A DNA stretch of 59,067 bases from RGIG8709 sp045575975 (lineage in GTDB: Bacteria > Bacillota > Clostridia > Monoglobales > Monoglobaceae): NCBI GenBank assembly GCA_045575975.1, contig JAZNFO010000039.1:1-59067 (forward strand), read 5' to 3'. The position numbers and the translations under genes are program-made. The number at the start of each line of letters is the position of its first letter. Position 1 is the first letter of the stretch. The notes under the pieces were generated by a model. That model ran no database searches, was not told the origin of the DNA, and saw nothing but the letters and a program-made list of their open reading frames with translations. Below, one piece after another: positions 58,950 to 59,067 of this stretch.

Positions 58950-59067
58950 ATGAAAAAAATTTCCGGTGTTTTATTATTTATAATAACAATTATTTTTTCA
59001 GTATCTTTAATAGCAAATGCAGAGTCAGTTGTTTTATATAATAAAGGCGAAGTTATAGATTTAGCAA
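58950..59067 (+). CDS. Exported protein, N-terminal fragment
   Basis: ATG at 58950 after GGGAG opens a frame that runs off the window end (39 full codons seen). The visible part is a signal peptide (KKISGVLLFIITIIFSVSLI, cleavage likely after ANA) followed by SVVLYNKGEVIDLA. Function cannot be told from this fragment. Confidence 0.75.
   Translation, partial: MKKISGVLLFIITIIFSVSLIANAESVVLYNKGEVIDLA

Noticed and set aside
1..59067. CRISPR array, transposase, integrase or prophage genes
   Set aside because: No regularly spaced repeats and no recombinase or phage structural motifs were seen on either strand; the only repeats are the guaB-end duplication and short operators.

Overview
The window is AT-rich chromosomal DNA with sigma-A type promoters, strong AGGAGG ribosome binding sites, frequent GTG/TTG starts and many Gram-positive hallmarks: RecD2, RuvA/RuvB, RicT, MraZ, a PASTA-domain SpoVD-type PBP, Sbp and DUF881 proteins, SLH/CsaB surface anchoring and single-chain GlyQS. 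It fits an anaerobic, probably host-associated, uncultured Clostridia-class Firmicute. The DNPR motif in MurE points to meso-diaminopimelate peptidoglycan. Species cannot be named from sequence alone. Layout, left half: 1-2.5 kb (minus) holds upp and guaB (an IMP dehydrogenase of the Tritrichomonas type) next to a 122-bp tandem duplicate of the guaB 3' end. 2.6-6.6 kb (plus) is a glucokinase-htpG-cysteine synthase operon. Two tRNA genes (Met, Glu) and recD2 follow on the minus strand. 9.7-19.1 kb (plus) carries a DivIVA-like coiled-coil gene, a NifS/ThiI pair, pncC, ruvAB, metG, a DUF1015 gene and an AI-2E family transporter. 19.3-34.7 kb is the division/cell-wall (dcw) cluster: mraZ-rsmH-ftsL-spoVD-murE-murF-mraY-ftsW-murG-murA-ftsQ-DUF881-sbp-ftsZ, without murD, murB, murC or ftsA. 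Layout, right half: 34.7-36.4 kb is a scar-like region with hairpins, a 41-codon ORF, a fructose-6-phosphate-aldolase-type transaldolase and a decayed two-part pseudogene. It is followed by pfkA (minus), a divergent XRE repressor/SLOG pair, and a minus-strand glyQS-holB-ricT-WYL operon. 42.8-51.2 kb is a lipoate/pyruvate dehydrogenase block: lplA and a DUF1648 protein (minus), a divergent DeoR regulator, then E2-E3-fused E1 plus a metallo-beta-lactamase-fold gene. The DeoR promoter and the PDH promoter share an identical 18-bp operator-like sequence. 51.2-59.1 kb has a cation/proton antiporter, a single-chain glycosyltransferase-CsaB fusion, a glutaminase-less GMP synthase, a MerR regulator divergent from an SLH-domain surface protein and a lipoprotein, and the start of another exported protein. 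How the genes connect: LplA could charge the E2 lipoyl domain with lipoate, and the DeoR protein probably controls the PDH operon and itself. CsaB activity would make the pyruvylated wall polymer that SLH domains bind, and the SLH gene sits 2 kb away under a promoter with the 19-bp spacer diagnostic of MerR activation. upp, guaB and guaA supply nucleotides from both ends of the window. No mobile element, CRISPR array or complete known defence system was seen; the least explained parts are the XRE/SLOG pair, the half-glycosyltransferase membrane protein before recD2, and the 34.7-35.2 kb intergenic region.
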